Both the position numbers and the translations under genes were made by a program. A stretch of 64,000 bases of DNA from Mobilicoccus pelagius NBRC 104925 (lineage in GTDB: Bacteria > Actinomycetota > Actinomycetes > Actinomycetales > Dermatophilaceae), in contig NZ_BAFE01000094.1 of the NCBI RefSeq assembly GCF_000247995.1, forward strand, positions 1 to 64,000. The letters run 5' to 3'. This document shows, in pieces, positions 31,857-40,787 of this stretch. Each line of letters begins with the position of its first letter. The stretch's first letter is position 1. The notes under the pieces are model-generated. The model worked only from the letters and a program-made list of their open reading frames with translations, ran no database searches and had not been told where the DNA came from.

Positions 31857-33247
31857 GCGGGCCTCACTTCGTCGTGCCAGTCGATCTCGGGTTCGGCGTG
31901 TTCGGCGACGCTGTCGTCGTCGGGGGCGGGCGCGGCCTTGAGCGCGACGACCGTGAACCCGGCTAGCACCATGACGACGCCGACGACCCACATCCCGGCG
32001 TTCTGGGTGCCGGTGAGGTCCTTGAGCCAGCCCGTGATGTACGGCGCGACGAACCCGCTCGCGTTGCCGATCGTGTTGATGAGCGCGATGCCTCCCGCGG
32101 CCGCCGCGCCGGAGAGGAACGTCGTCGGCAGCGGCCAGAACGTCGGCAGCGCCGAACAGATGCACATGCAGCACAGGGTGATCGCCGCCATCGTCGTGAA
32201 CGGCGAGTCGAGGTAGAGCGCCCCGGGGATCGTCACGCCGCCGATGAACAGCGGGATCGCGACGTGCCACACACGCTCGCCCGTGCGGTCGCCGTGGTGC
32301 GACCACAGGACCATCGCGACCGCACCGAACGCGAAGGGCACCGCCGTGATGAGGCCGATCTGCATGAGCGTGAACGTCGTGTCGAACGTCTCGGAGAACC
32401 CGGCGATGATCGTCGGGAGGAAGAAGCTCAACGCGTACAGGCCGTAGGCGGCGCCGAAGTACACGAACGCGAGCGCCCAGATGCGCGGCTGCACGAGCGC
32501 GCGACGCAGGGGGTAGTGGTAGCGGGCGGCGGTGCGTCCGTGCTCGGCGTCCATCTCGGCGACGAGCCAGTCGCGCTCCTCGGGGGCGAGCCAGCGCGCC
32601 TGCTCGGGGCGGTCGGTGAGGTAGAACCAGCAGATGATGCCGAGGAGGACGGCGGGGAGCCCCTCGACGAAGAACATGAACCGCCAGCCCGCCAGGCCCG
32701 CGGCGTGCGTGTCGCCGAGGCCGATGAGCCACGCCGAGAACGGTGCGCCGACGACGGTCGAGAGGGGCACGGCGAGGAGGAACAGCGCCGTCGCCCGCGC
32801 CCGCAGCCGCTTGGGGAACCAGTAGGTCAGGTACAGGATGATGCCGGGGAAGAACCCGGCCTCGGCGACGCCGAGGAGGAACCGCACGACGAGCAGCCAC
32901 GTCGCGTTCGGCACGAACGCCATGAGCGAGGCGAGGACGCCCCACGTGAAGATGATGCGGGCGAGCCACCGACGCGCCCCGACCTTGTGGAGCGCGAGGT
33001 TGCTCGGCACCTCGAGCAGGAGGTACCCGGCGAAGAACAGACCGGAGGCGAGCCCGAACATCGTCGCGCTGAGCCCCAGCTCCTTGTTCATGCCGTTGGG
33101 GCCCGCGAACCCGACGTTCGTGCGGTCGAGGTAGTTGACGAAGTACAGCGCGATGAGGAAGGGCACGAGACGTGTCGTGACCTTGCGCATCGTGCGGCGT
33201 TCGAGGTCGGTCTGAGGCGGTGACGTTCCGGCCGGGGCAGCACTCAT
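31853..33247 (-). CDS. MFS transporter, anion:cation symporter (ACS) type
   Basis: A 464-residue permease. RLVPFLIALYFVNYLDRTNVGFA is the N-terminal ACS signature (helix 1), followed by FFAGYLLLEVPSNLALHKVGARRW and GVAEAGFFPGIILYLTYWFP. ACS members import organic anions such as tartrate, galactonate, phthalate or lactate-like acids. The ATG at 33247 follows AAGGAG with five-base spacing; an upstream in-frame start adds unconserved residues. Coupled to the FAD oxidase, so its substrate is probably that enzyme's hydroxy acid. Confidence 0.85.
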   Translation of the reverse strand: MSAAPAGTSPPQTDLERRTMRKVTTRLVPFLIALYFVNYLDRTNVGFAGPNGMNKELGLSATMFGLASGLFFAGYLLLEVPSNLALHKVGARRWLARIIFTWGVLASLMAFVPNATWLLVVRFLLGVAEAGFFPGIILYLTYWFPKRLRARATALFLLAVPLSTVVGAPFSAWLIGLGDTHAAGLAGWRFMFFVEGLPAVLLGIICWFYLTDRPEQARWLAPEERDWLVAEMDAEHGRTAARYHYPLRRALVQPRIWALAFVYFGAAYGLYALSFFLPTIIAGFSETFDTTFTLMQIGLITAVPFAFGAVAMVLWSHHGDRTGERVWHVAIPLFIGGVTIPGALYLDSPFTTMAAITLCCMCICSALPTFWPLPTTFLSGAAAAGGIALINTIGNASGFVAPYITGWLKDLTGTQNAGMWVVGVVMVLAGFTVVALKAAPAPDDDSVAEHAEPEIDWHDEVRPA

Positions 33248-33288
33248 CGTTCTCCTTGCAGCGGTATGGGATCCGTGCAATGTACGCA

Positions 33289-33329
33289 CGAATCGCCCCC
33301 GGACGGGGCGAGCGTCCGCGGGCGATTCG
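33289..33329 (-). terminator. Terminator of the ribose operon
   Basis: CGAATCGCCC at 33289-33298 pairs exactly with 33320-33329, with further GGAC/GTCC pairing inside. It lies 40 bases after the rbsD stop and before the next minus-strand operon. Confidence 0.75.
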
Positions 33330-33367
33330 GTGTGCTTCCGGCCGGTGCGCCGGACGGGAGGGTCGCG

Positions 33368-33760
33368 TCAGAAGGGCACACCGCAGTGGAGGACGACGTT
33401 CGAGTACGGCGTCGCCTCCCCCGTGCGCACGGCGAACGCGGCGCTCGCGGTCATCCGCTTGAGCTCGTCGTGGGTCACCTCGGCACGGGTGCCGAGGCGG
33501 TCGGCGCGGGCGTCGAACCACCGGCCCGCCTGCCCGTCGAGGGACTCGCGGGCGACGGTGTGGGACTCGACGACGATCTCGTCGAGGAGCGCGTCGAGGA
33601 CCTCGATGAACCGCGGGATGCCGGGGAGGAGCGCGAGGTCGACGACGGGGACGGACCGCGGGAGCGGCAGCCCCATGTCGCCGACGACGACCCGGTCGGT
33701 GTGGCCGAGGAGGGCGATCTGGCGGGACAGTTCGGCGTGGACGATGCCGCGACGTTTCAC
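33368..33760 (-). CDS. rbsD: D-ribose pyranase RbsD
   Basis: A 130-residue protein of the RbsD/FucU family. The start VKRRGIVHAELSRQIALLGHTD and the PRSVPVVDLALLPGIP segment are characteristic; the conserved His near residue 20 is present. It interconverts beta-pyranose and furanose forms of ribose so that ribokinase can use the sugar. The GTG at 33760 overlaps the rbsK stop by four bases. It is the last gene of the operon. Confidence 0.93.
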   Translation of the reverse strand: MKRRGIVHAELSRQIALLGHTDRVVVGDMGLPLPRSVPVVDLALLPGIPRFIEVLDALLDEIVVESHTVARESLDGQAGRWFDARADRLGTRAEVTHDELKRMTASAAFAVRTGEATPYSNVVLHCGVPF

Positions 33761-34743
33761 GGCTTCTCCTCCCAGTCGTAGGACTCCTGCGCGCCCCGGC
33801 CCTGGACGGCCTTCGCCCCGGCGGTGTTGCCCCGTTCGGCGGAGGAGCGCAGGTCGCCACCGGCGGCGAGTTCGGCGGCGAGGGTGCCGACGAAGCAGTC
33901 GCCGGCGCCGGTGGTGTCGACGACGTCGACCTTCTCCCCGTCGCACGTGAACGACAGGGTGTCGGGGGCGGCGACGACGGCTCCGGCGCCACCGAGGGTG
34001 ATGACGACGGAGGCGACGCCGACGGCGACGAGGTCCTCGGCGAGGCGGGCCGCGGCGGCGGTGTCGACGGGGGCCGCCGCGTCGGGTCCGTCGGGTCCGT
34101 CGGGTCCGTCGGCGACGGCGCCGAGGGTCCGCGCCGCGGCGAGGGCCTCGTGCTCGTTGACGACGAGCGGGTCGGCCGCCCGGAGGGTCGCGGGGTCGAG
34201 GTCGACGACGGGCGCGAGGTTGACGACGACGCGGGCCCCCGCGCGGCGCGCGCCGGCGACGGTCGCGTCGACGACGTCGACGGGGATCTCGCCCTGGACG
34301 ACGACGACGTCGTCGGCGGTGAGGTCGAGGTCGGCGACGTCGTCGTGCCCCACCTTCGCGTTCGCGCCGGAGATGACGATGATCGAGTTCTCGCCGGCGT
34401 CGGAGACGGTGATGAGCGCGAGACCGGTGGGCGAGCCCGCGACCTCGCGGACGCGGGTGAGATCCACCCCCGCGCGTCGCAGCAGCGACACCCCGACCTC
34501 GGCCTGGGCGTCGTCGCCGACGCATCCGACCATGACGACGGCTGCGCCCGCGAGCGCGGCCGCGACGGCCTGGTTGGCGCCCTTGCCGCCGGGCCGGGTC
34601 GACCCGTCGCCCCCGAGCACGGTCTCACCGGGCAGGGGGTGACGGGCGACCCGCGCGAACAGGTCGACGTTGATCGACCCGACGACGACGACCCGGCCGC
34701 CGCCGGCCTTCGTGGTCGCGGTGGTCATGCCCGCACCGCTCAC
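33757..34743 (-). CDS. rbsK: Ribokinase RbsK
   Basis: A 328-residue PfkB-family kinase. It shows VVVVGSINVDLFARV, RPGGKGANQAVAAA, and the anion-hole/catalytic motif DTTGAGDCFVGTLA. It phosphorylates ribose to ribose 5-phosphate in the cytoplasm. The GTG at 34743 overlaps the rbsB stop; an internal ATG at 34728 is an alternative start. An insertion of three DGP repeats in the middle, encoded by a 9-bp tandem repeat, lengthens a surface loop relative to the family. Confidence 0.92.
   Translation of the reverse strand: MSGAGMTTATTKAGGGRVVVVGSINVDLFARVARHPLPGETVLGGDGSTRPGGKGANQAVAAALAGAAVVMVGCVGDDAQAEVGVSLLRRAGVDLTRVREVAGSPTGLALITVSDAGENSIIVISGANAKVGHDDVADLDLTADDVVVVQGEIPVDVVDATVAGARRAGARVVVNLAPVVDLDPATLRAADPLVVNEHEALAAARTLGAVADGPDGPDGPDAAAPVDTAAAARLAEDLVAVGVASVVITLGGAGAVVAAPDTLSFTCDGEKVDVVDTTGAGDCFVGTLAAELAAGGDLRSSAERGNTAGAKAVQGRGAQESYDWEEKP
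34082..34108. repeat. 9-bp x 3 tandem repeat inside rbsK
   Basis: The unit TCGGGTCCG repeats three times in a row and encodes DGP-DGP-DGP on the minus strand. Copy-number change would keep the reading frame. Confidence 0.85.
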
Positions 34744-35702
34744 TTGAGGTACTCGGCGACGTTGTCCTTGGTGACGGACTTCACCGGCACCGGGATGTCC
34801 TTCTCGACGGTCCCGCCGCCCGCGACCTCGACGGCCGTCTGGACGGCGACCTTGCCGAGCTCCTTCGGCTGCTGGGCGATCGTGCCGACCATCGTGCCCG
34901 CCTGCACTGCCTTGAGCGCGTCGTCGGTGCCGTCGAAGCCGAACACCTTGACGTCCTTGCCGGCCTTCGAACCGAGCGCCTGGACGGCGCCGAGGGCCAT
35001 CTCGTCGTTCTCGGCGAAGATACCGGTGACGCCCGAGTGGGCCTGGAGCAGGTTCGTCGCGACGTTGAGGCCCTGGGTGCGGTCGAAGTTCGCCGGCTGC
35101 TGCGCGACGACCTTGACCCCGGCGCCCTGGACGCCGTTCGTGAAGCCCTTACCACGGTCGCGGCTCGCGGAGGTGCCGGGCACGCCCTGGAGCATGATGA
35201 CGTCGCCCTTGCCGCCCATGGCCTTGCCGAGGGCCTCGGCGGCGAGCGTGCCGCCCTCCACGTTGTCGCTGCTCACGAGGCTCGCGACCTCGGCGCCGTT
35301 GACGGCACGGTCGACGGCGACGACGGGGATCTTCGCGTCGACGGCGGGCTTGACGGCCGAGCCGGCGGCGTCGGAGTCGACGGGGTTGATGATGACGACC
35401 GAGCTCTGCTTGGTGACGGCGTCGGCGACCTGATTGGCCTGCGTGGCGGCGTCGTTCTGCGCGTCGACGACGTCGAGCGTCGCGCCGGCCTCCTTCGCGG
35501 CCTCCTGCGCGCCGTCGCGCAGGTCGACGAAGAACGGGTTGTTGAGCGTCGACACGGCGAGGGTGATCGTCGTGCCGGACGCGCCGCCCGTGGCGCCGGA
35601 CTGCGCGCCGGAGTCGGACGGGCCACGGTTGCAGGCGCTCATCGACAGGGCGAGCGCGGAGACGGCGACGGCGGTGGTGACGGTGCGGGTGATCCTGGGC
35701 AT
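34740..35702 (-). CDS. rbsB: Ribose ABC transporter substrate-binding lipoprotein RbsB
   Basis: A 320-residue periplasmic-binding-protein-1-type lipoprotein. The signal ends at a lipobox before Cys24 (LSMSAC), followed by a Gly/Ser linker. The binding fold starts TITLAVSTLNNPFFVDLRDGAQEAAKEAG, with VVAVDRAVNG and FAENDEMALGAVQAL as typical sugar-contact regions. It captures ribose outside the cell and delivers it to RbsC. It follows rbsC by 27 bases. Confidence 0.92.
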   Translation of the reverse strand: MPRITRTVTTAVAVSALALSMSACNRGPSDSGAQSGATGGASGTTITLAVSTLNNPFFVDLRDGAQEAAKEAGATLDVVDAQNDAATQANQVADAVTKQSSVVIINPVDSDAAGSAVKPAVDAKIPVVAVDRAVNGAEVASLVSSDNVEGGTLAAEALGKAMGGKGDVIMLQGVPGTSASRDRGKGFTNGVQGAGVKVVAQQPANFDRTQGLNVATNLLQAHSGVTGIFAENDEMALGAVQALGSKAGKDVKVFGFDGTDDALKAVQAGTMVGTIAQQPKELGKVAVQTAVEVAGGGTVEKDIPVPVKSVTKDNVAEYLK

Positions 35703-35729
35703 GGTGTCTCTCCTGGTGTGAACGAGTGG

Positions 35730-36752
35730 TCAGCGACGGGAACGCAGCACGTCGATGCCGACGGCGGCGGCGATGACGAGGCCGATGACGACCTGCTGCC
35801 AGAACGCGGTGACGTTGAGCAGGTTGAGGCCGTTGCGGATGACGGCGAGGACGAGCGCGCCGATGAGGGTGCCGGTCGCCTTGCCGGATCCGCCGGCGAG
35901 GCTGGCGCCGCCGATGACGACGGCGGCGATGGCGTCGAGTTCGTACCCGCTGGCCGCCTGGGGCTGGGCCGAGGCGAGGCGGCCGGCGAGGACCATGCCG
36001 GCGATGCCGGCGAAGAGACCCGACAGGGCGTAGACGGCGGCGAGGCTGCGCTTGACCGGCAGGCCGGCGAGGCGTGCGGCCTCCTCGTTGCCGCCGATCG
36101 CGTAGAGGGACCGGCCGAACACGGTGCGGTTGAGGACGAACGCGGTGACGGCCCACGCGACGAGGAGTACGAGGATCGGCACCGGCACGGGACCGAGGTC
36201 GCCGCCGAGGGCGGAGACGGCGTCCGGCATGTCGATGGGGCGGCCGCCCGAGATGACGAGGGCGAGACCGCGGGCGATCGACAGCATCGCGAGCGTCGCG
36301 ATGAAGGCGGGGAGTTTGCCGTAGGCGATGGCCGCCCCGGAGACGAGGCCGGTGAGGAGCCCGACGAGCGGCGCCGCGAGGAGTGCGACCGGCCCGGGCA
36401 GCCCCGCCGAGGCGACGAGCCATCCGGCGGCGATCGACGACAGCGCCGCGACCGACCCGACCGAGAGGTCGATGCCGCCGGTGATGATGACGAACGTCAT
36501 CCCGAAGGCGAGGATCGCGACGACGGCGGCCTGGACGCCGACGTTGAGCAGGTTCGGCACCGTGAGGAACGCGGGCGTCGCGATGAACATGACGACGCAG
36601 ACGAGCACCAGACCGACGAGCGCGCCGTTGTCGGCGAGCCAGTCCTTGAAGGTGCGCTTGGGGCGGGCGGGCGCCTGGACGTCCTTCTCGTCCCGGGTGC
36701 GGGAGCGTTCTGCGGGGGCGTTGCGGGCGGGGGTGACGGACTCAGCGGGCAC
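35730..36752 (-). CDS. rbsC: Ribose ABC transporter permease RbsC
   Basis: A 340-residue BPD_transp_2 permease with eight or more membrane helices. ITGGIDLSVGSVAALSSIAAG and AIGGNEEAARLAGLPVKR, the latter the ATPase-contact loop, are conserved. The N-terminal 35 residues are polar and charged. The GTG at 36752 overlaps rbsA by 11 bases. It forms the membrane channel of the ribose importer with RbsA and RbsB. Confidence 0.93.
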   Translation of the reverse strand: MPAESVTPARNAPAERSRTRDEKDVQAPARPKRTFKDWLADNGALVGLVLVCVVMFIATPAFLTVPNLLNVGVQAAVVAILAFGMTFVIITGGIDLSVGSVAALSSIAAGWLVASAGLPGPVALLAAPLVGLLTGLVSGAAIAYGKLPAFIATLAMLSIARGLALVISGGRPIDMPDAVSALGGDLGPVPVPILVLLVAWAVTAFVLNRTVFGRSLYAIGGNEEAARLAGLPVKRSLAAVYALSGLFAGIAGMVLAGRLASAQPQAASGYELDAIAAVVIGGASLAGGSGKATGTLIGALVLAVIRNGLNLLNVTAFWQQVVIGLVIAAAVGIDVLRSRR

Positions 36753-38244
36753 GGGACGACTCGACCTCCTTGACGGCCAGCGACATGACCGCGTCTTGTG
36801 TGGCTTCCTCGGCGGTGAGCTCGCCGACGATGCGACCGTGGGCCATGACGAGCACCCGGTCGCTCATGCTGATGACTTCGGGGAGGTCGCTGCTCGCGAG
36901 GAGCACACCTCCACCCTTCTCGGTGACACGGTTGACGAGCTCGTAGATCTCGACCTTGGCGCCGACGTCGACGCCGCGGGTGGGCTCGTCGAGGAGCAGG
37001 ACGTCCGAGCCCGCCATGGCCCAGCGGCCGAAGACGACCTTCTGCTGGTTGCCGCCGGAGAGGCCGCGGACCGGCTGGTCGAGCGACGCCATGCGGATGC
37101 GGAGCCGCTCGGCGACCTCGTTGCTGCGACGCCGCTGGCCCTTGAGGTCGGCGAGGCCGCCCTTTCCGGTGGGGCGCAGCGTGGCGTAACCGAGGTTCTC
37201 CTCGACGGAGGCGCCGAGGACGAGACCGGCGGACTTGCGGTCCTCCGGGACGAGTCCGACACCGGCGGCGACGGCCGCGGCGACGTCCTTCTTCGGCAGT
37301 GTGCGTCCGTGGACGCGGATCGTGCCGTGCTCGTACGCGTCGGCGCCGGCGACGGCCCGCAGGACCTCCGTACGGCCTGCACCCATGAGCCCGGCGAGGC
37401 CGACGACCTCGCCTGCGCGCACGGTGAGGGCGACGTCCTCGAACGCGCCCGTCCTCGTAAGCCCCTCGACCTCGAGGAGGGGCTCCCCGCACGCCGACGG
37501 GCGGCGCGGGTACAGGTCGTCGATGGTGCGGCCGACCATGAGCCGCACGAGCTCGGCCTCACCCGCACCGGCCGAGACCGTCTCGACGGCGGTGCCGTCG
37601 CGGAGCACGGTGATGCGATCGCCGATCTCCTCGATCTCGTCGAGGTGGTGGCTGATGAAGACCATCGCGACGCCCGCCTCGCGGAGCTCCCGGATCACGC
37701 CGAACAGGACGTCGGTCTCCGACCGGGTGAGCGCGGCGGTGGGCTCGTCGAGGATGAGCATGCGGGCGTCCATCGCAAGCGCCTTCGCGATCTCCACCAT
37801 CTGCTGGCGGGCCACACCGAGGGACGACACCGGGCGGTCGACGTCGATGTCGAGGCCGATGCGGGCCACGGCGTCCTGCGCGTACCGGCGGGCCGCCTTG
37901 CGGTCGACGAGACCGAACCGGCTCGGGGTGCGGCCGAGCGTGAGGTTCTCCGCCACCGACAGGCCGGGGACGAGGTTGAGCTCCTGGTGGATCGTCGCGA
38001 TGCCGAGGGACTCCGAGGCGCGGGTGTCGGGGATCCGCACCTCCTGCCCGTCGAGCACGATACGGCCCTCGTCGGGCTCGTGCACCCCGGCGATCATCTT
38101 GATGAGGGTGGACTTGCCGGCGCCGTTCTCCCCGAGGAGGACGTGCACCTCGCCCTTCCGCACCTCCAGGCTCACGTCGTGCACGGCACGCACCCCGGAG
38201 AAGGACTTCGACACCCCCTCGAGGCGGAGCAGGACGTCACTCAT
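36742..38244 (-). CDS. rbsA: Ribose ABC transporter ATPase RbsA
   Basis: A 500-residue protein with two ABC domains. The first has GENGAGKST, a signature region GVARQQMVEIAKAL and Walker B LILDEPTAAL. The second has the usual degenerate P-loop GLMGAGRTE but a good LSGGNQQKVVFGRW signature and LLLDEPTRGVD. This asymmetry is standard for RbsA-type sugar ATPases. It overlaps both rbsR upstream (8 bases) and rbsC downstream. Confidence 0.94.
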   Translation of the reverse strand: MSDVLLRLEGVSKSFSGVRAVHDVSLEVRKGEVHVLLGENGAGKSTLIKMIAGVHEPDEGRIVLDGQEVRIPDTRASESLGIATIHQELNLVPGLSVAENLTLGRTPSRFGLVDRKAARRYAQDAVARIGLDIDVDRPVSSLGVARQQMVEIAKALAMDARMLILDEPTAALTRSETDVLFGVIRELREAGVAMVFISHHLDEIEEIGDRITVLRDGTAVETVSAGAGEAELVRLMVGRTIDDLYPRRPSACGEPLLEVEGLTRTGAFEDVALTVRAGEVVGLAGLMGAGRTEVLRAVAGADAYEHGTIRVHGRTLPKKDVAAAVAAGVGLVPEDRKSAGLVLGASVEENLGYATLRPTGKGGLADLKGQRRRSNEVAERLRIRMASLDQPVRGLSGGNQQKVVFGRWAMAGSDVLLLDEPTRGVDVGAKVEIYELVNRVTEKGGGVLLASSDLPEVISMSDRVLVMAHGRIVGELTAEEATQDAVMSLAVKEVESSRAR

Positions 38245-39253
38245 GAGCGTTCTCCTTCACTGTGGTGGTCTCGCCGAGGGACCGGCGGACGACCAAGGTC
38301 GTGGGGATCGGGGCGACGTCGACGTCCTCGCCGGCGATGCGGCGCAGCAGGGCGTCGAGGGCGCGGCGGGCGAGCACGGTCGTGTCCTGGGCGACGACGG
38401 TGACGGGCGTGTCGAGCACGTGGAACCAGGGGTTGTCGTCGAACGCGGCGAGGCCGACGTCGACACCGGGTCGGAGGCCGCGTTCGCGGATGACGGCGAG
38501 GACACCCAGGGCCATGAGGGCGTCGGCGGCGACGACGAGGTCGGGCACGGGGTCGTGGTCGAGGAGCCTGCGAGCGGCGGCGAGTCCGCTCTCGAGGCGG
38601 AAGTCGCCTTCGATGACGTCGCCGTCGCTCAACCGGATGTCGTGGTGTGCCAGACGTTCGCGCGCGGCGTCGAGTCGGACACGCCCCGTCGACGTCGACT
38701 GCGGGCCGGCGACGATCGCGAACCGGCGGTGGCCGAGGGCGACGGCGTGGTCGACGAGTGCGTGCATCCCCGCCTCCGAGTCGGAGGCGACGACCGGCAC
38801 GCCGAGCCCGGCGTCGCGATCGATGGCGACGGTGGGGAAGGTCTCGACGATACGTCGCAGCCCCGGGGTCGCTCCTCCCTGCGGGACGACGAGGAGGCCG
38901 TCGATGCGGTGGCGTTCGAGGGCGGCGAGGTAGCGATCCTGCGCCGCGCCGTCCTCGTCGGCGTTCCCGATCATCACCGTGAGGCCCGCTGCGGAGGCCG
39001 CCTTGTCGACGGCGTAGGCGAGGTCGGTGAAGAACGGGTTGCGGACGTCGGGGACGAGGAGGCCGATGGTGTCGCTGCGACACGTGCGCAGGCTGCGCGC
39101 CGCGGTATTGCCGACGTAGCCGAGGCGGCGGGCGGCGTCGGCGACCCGTTCGCGGGTGGCGGAGGACGCCGATCCGGTGGGATCGAGCGCGCGCGAGGCC
39201 GTGGCGGCGGACACACCCGCCAGTTCGGCGACGTCGCGCAGCGTGACGCTCAT
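38237..39253 (-). CDS. rbsR: LacI-family repressor of the ribose operon
   Basis: A 338-residue regulator. The N-terminal helix-turn-helix and hinge read VTLRDVAELAGVSAATASRAL and AARSLRT; the rest is a sugar-binding fold (GLLVPDVRNPFFTDLAYAVDKAA). It is the first gene of the ribose operon, and two operator-like palindromes lie 21-49 bases upstream of its start, so it probably represses itself and the operon until ribose binds. The HTH recognition helix matches operators with a central CG. Confidence 0.9.
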   Translation of the reverse strand: MSVTLRDVAELAGVSAATASRALDPTGSASSATRERVADAARRLGYVGNTAARSLRTCRSDTIGLLVPDVRNPFFTDLAYAVDKAASAAGLTVMIGNADEDGAAQDRYLAALERHRIDGLLVVPQGGATPGLRRIVETFPTVAIDRDAGLGVPVVASDSEAGMHALVDHAVALGHRRFAIVAGPQSTSTGRVRLDAARERLAHHDIRLSDGDVIEGDFRLESGLAAARRLLDHDPVPDLVVAADALMALGVLAVIRERGLRPGVDVGLAAFDDNPWFHVLDTPVTVVAQDTTVLARRALDALLRRIAGEDVDVAPIPTTLVVRRSLGETTTVKENAHE

Positions 39254-39273
39254 CCCACACTCCTTCGTGTGAC

Positions 39274-39302
39274 TGCAATCGATTGCATGGAATCGATTGC
39301 AT
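39274..39302 (-). promoter_or_regulatory. Two adjacent LacI-type operators before rbsR
   Basis: TGCAATCGATTGCA (39274-39287) is a perfect palindrome, and ATGGAATCGATTGCAT (39287-39302) is palindromic apart from one pair. Both are centred on AATCGATT, 14 bases apart. Central CG palindromes are the usual LacI-family target. Confidence 0.8.
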
Positions 39303-39390
39303 GGATCATCTCCCGTGCGTCGGTCGCCGTCAACACCCGTGTGCGAGGAGATCGACTAGCGGTCGTCCCAGGGCCGACGGTGCATCCCGC

Positions 39391-39434
39391 ACGACGGCCG
39401 ACCCGCGCGCCAGGCGCCGGGTCGGCCTCGTCGT
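39391..39434. other. Long GC-rich hairpin in the rbsR/endonuclease III-like divergent region
   Basis: GGCCGACCCG (39396-39405) pairs with 39418-39427, extended outward by ACGAC/GTCGT with a short bulge. It sits upstream of the endonuclease III-like gene on the plus strand, so a terminator role has no obvious upstream gene; it may be a 5' leader structure. Confidence 0.45.
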
Positions 39435-39468
39435 GTTCCCCGCCCCGCCGGCGGGTAGGTGAGGAGGC

Positions 39469-40098
39469 ATGACGCCTGCCGAGACCGCCCGGACGCTGCT
39501 CGACCGCCACCGGGAGACCTTCGCCGCCGAGGCCGGGATCACCCTGCGCGACGAGCCCGCCCCGCTGTGGCAACTGCTCGTGCTCTCCCTGCTCCTCTCG
39601 ACGCGGATCGGGTCGGGGGTCGCGCTCGCGACCGCGCGGGAACTGTGGAAGGCGGGCTGGCGCACCCCCGAGGCGATGCGGGCGAGTGCCCGTCGGGCGC
39701 GGGTCGTCGCCCTCGGCCGCGGCGGCTACCGGCGGTACGACGAGTCCACCGCCACCCGTCTCGGCGAGGCGGCCACGCTGATCCGCGACCGGTGGCACGA
39801 CGACCTGCGCGAACTCCGCGACGAGGCCGGAGGCGACCCGGCCCGCACCGCCCGCCTGCTCCAGGAGTTCACCGGTATCGGCCCGACGGGTGCGTCGATC
39901 TTCCTGCGGGAGGTCCAGGCCGTGTGGCCCGGCGTGCGGCCGGTGGCGGATCCGCTGGTGATCAAGGGGGCTCGCCTGGCGGGCCTCCCCGAGGACGCCG
40001 AGGGCCTCGCCGCTCTCGTCGACCCGGACGAGTTCGCCTCCCACGCCGCCGCCCTCGTGCGTCTCGCCCGCAAGCCCGCCCTCCTCGACGAGCTCTGA
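39469..40098 (+). CDS. Endonuclease III-like HhH-GPD protein without catalytic Lys or FeS cluster
   Basis: A 209-residue HhH-GPD protein. The helix-hairpin-helix reads LLQEFTGIGPTGASIFLREVQ, and the conserved Asp is in VADPLVIKG. In Nth the hairpin is GVGRKTA, where Lys attacks the damaged sugar; here Thr replaces it. No four-Cys FeS loop follows. Thus it resembles monofunctional glycosylases using only the Asp, or a diverged non-enzyme. The ATG follows GTGAGGAGGC. The substrate base is unknown. Confidence 0.7.
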   Translation: MTPAETARTLLDRHRETFAAEAGITLRDEPAPLWQLLVLSLLLSTRIGSGVALATARELWKAGWRTPEAMRASARRARVVALGRGGYRRYDESTATRLGEAATLIRDRWHDDLRELRDEAGGDPARTARLLQEFTGIGPTGASIFLREVQAVWPGVRPVADPLVIKGARLAGLPEDAEGLAALVDPDEFASHAAALVRLARKPALLDEL

Positions 40099-40283
40099 CC
40101 GCACCGGCGAGGGAATCCGACAGGGTCGGAGTGGGGGCGCCGTGAGCGCGCGCGTCCGCCGGGGCGCACCCCGGACGTGGTCTCATGGCCGCAGGAGGAA
40201 CCGACCCCCACGCGCATCGAGCCACCCGGCCGGGAGCGTTGCGCGCGAGGCCGGCCGACGCGAGCCGAGGAGAGGTGGTCCGG

Positions 40284-40706
40284 ATGACGACGTCGATGCG
40301 TCCTGACGGGGTCGGGGACCGGGACGGGGGTGACGCCCGGGTCGCCGAGCAGCTGCGGGCCCGCGAACCCCTCACCCATCGCGAACCCCGCGACGCCGAC
40401 CGTGCCCACTTCGAGGCACTCCTCGCGCCGGGCGTGATCCACATCGGGGCCTCGGGGATCCGCACCGAGCGGGAGGAGTACCTCGCCCGCACCCTCCACC
40501 GCTACGTCACCGGCGACCACGGCGACGACGACACCTGGCGCGTCGAGGAGTTCGCGGTCACCGAACTCGCCCCCGACCTGTGGGAGGCGGCCTACCTCCT
40601 CCACCAGGGCGACCGCCTCTCCCGCCGCACGACCCTCTGGCGCCGCACCCAGGCCGGGTGGCAGGCCCTCCGCCACCAGGGAACCGTCGTCGTCCGACCG
40701 ATGTAA
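40284..40706 (+). CDS. NTF2-like (SnoaL/DUF4440) protein
   Basis: A 140-residue protein with the cone-shaped NTF2-like pattern: an N-terminal helix (EPRDADRAHFEALLAPGVIHIG), a middle charged helix, and beta-strands ending TTLWRRTQAGWQALRHQGTVV. Similar small proteins include ketosteroid-isomerase-like and DUF4440 families, often of unknown function. The ATG at 40284 follows GAGGAGAGG; a GTG at 40275 is possible. It is not in an obvious operon. Confidence 0.65.
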   Translation: MTTSMRPDGVGDRDGGDARVAEQLRAREPLTHREPRDADRAHFEALLAPGVIHIGASGIRTEREEYLARTLHRYVTGDHGDDDTWRVEEFAVTELAPDLWEAAYLLHQGDRLSRRTTLWRRTQAGWQALRHQGTVVVRPM

Positions 40707-40787
40707 CGCCTCGCCCCTCGCCGTGTCGGCGCCGTGTCGGCCCCGTCTCGTGCTGCCCGCGCGCAACCGGTCGCGGAGACTGGCCCC

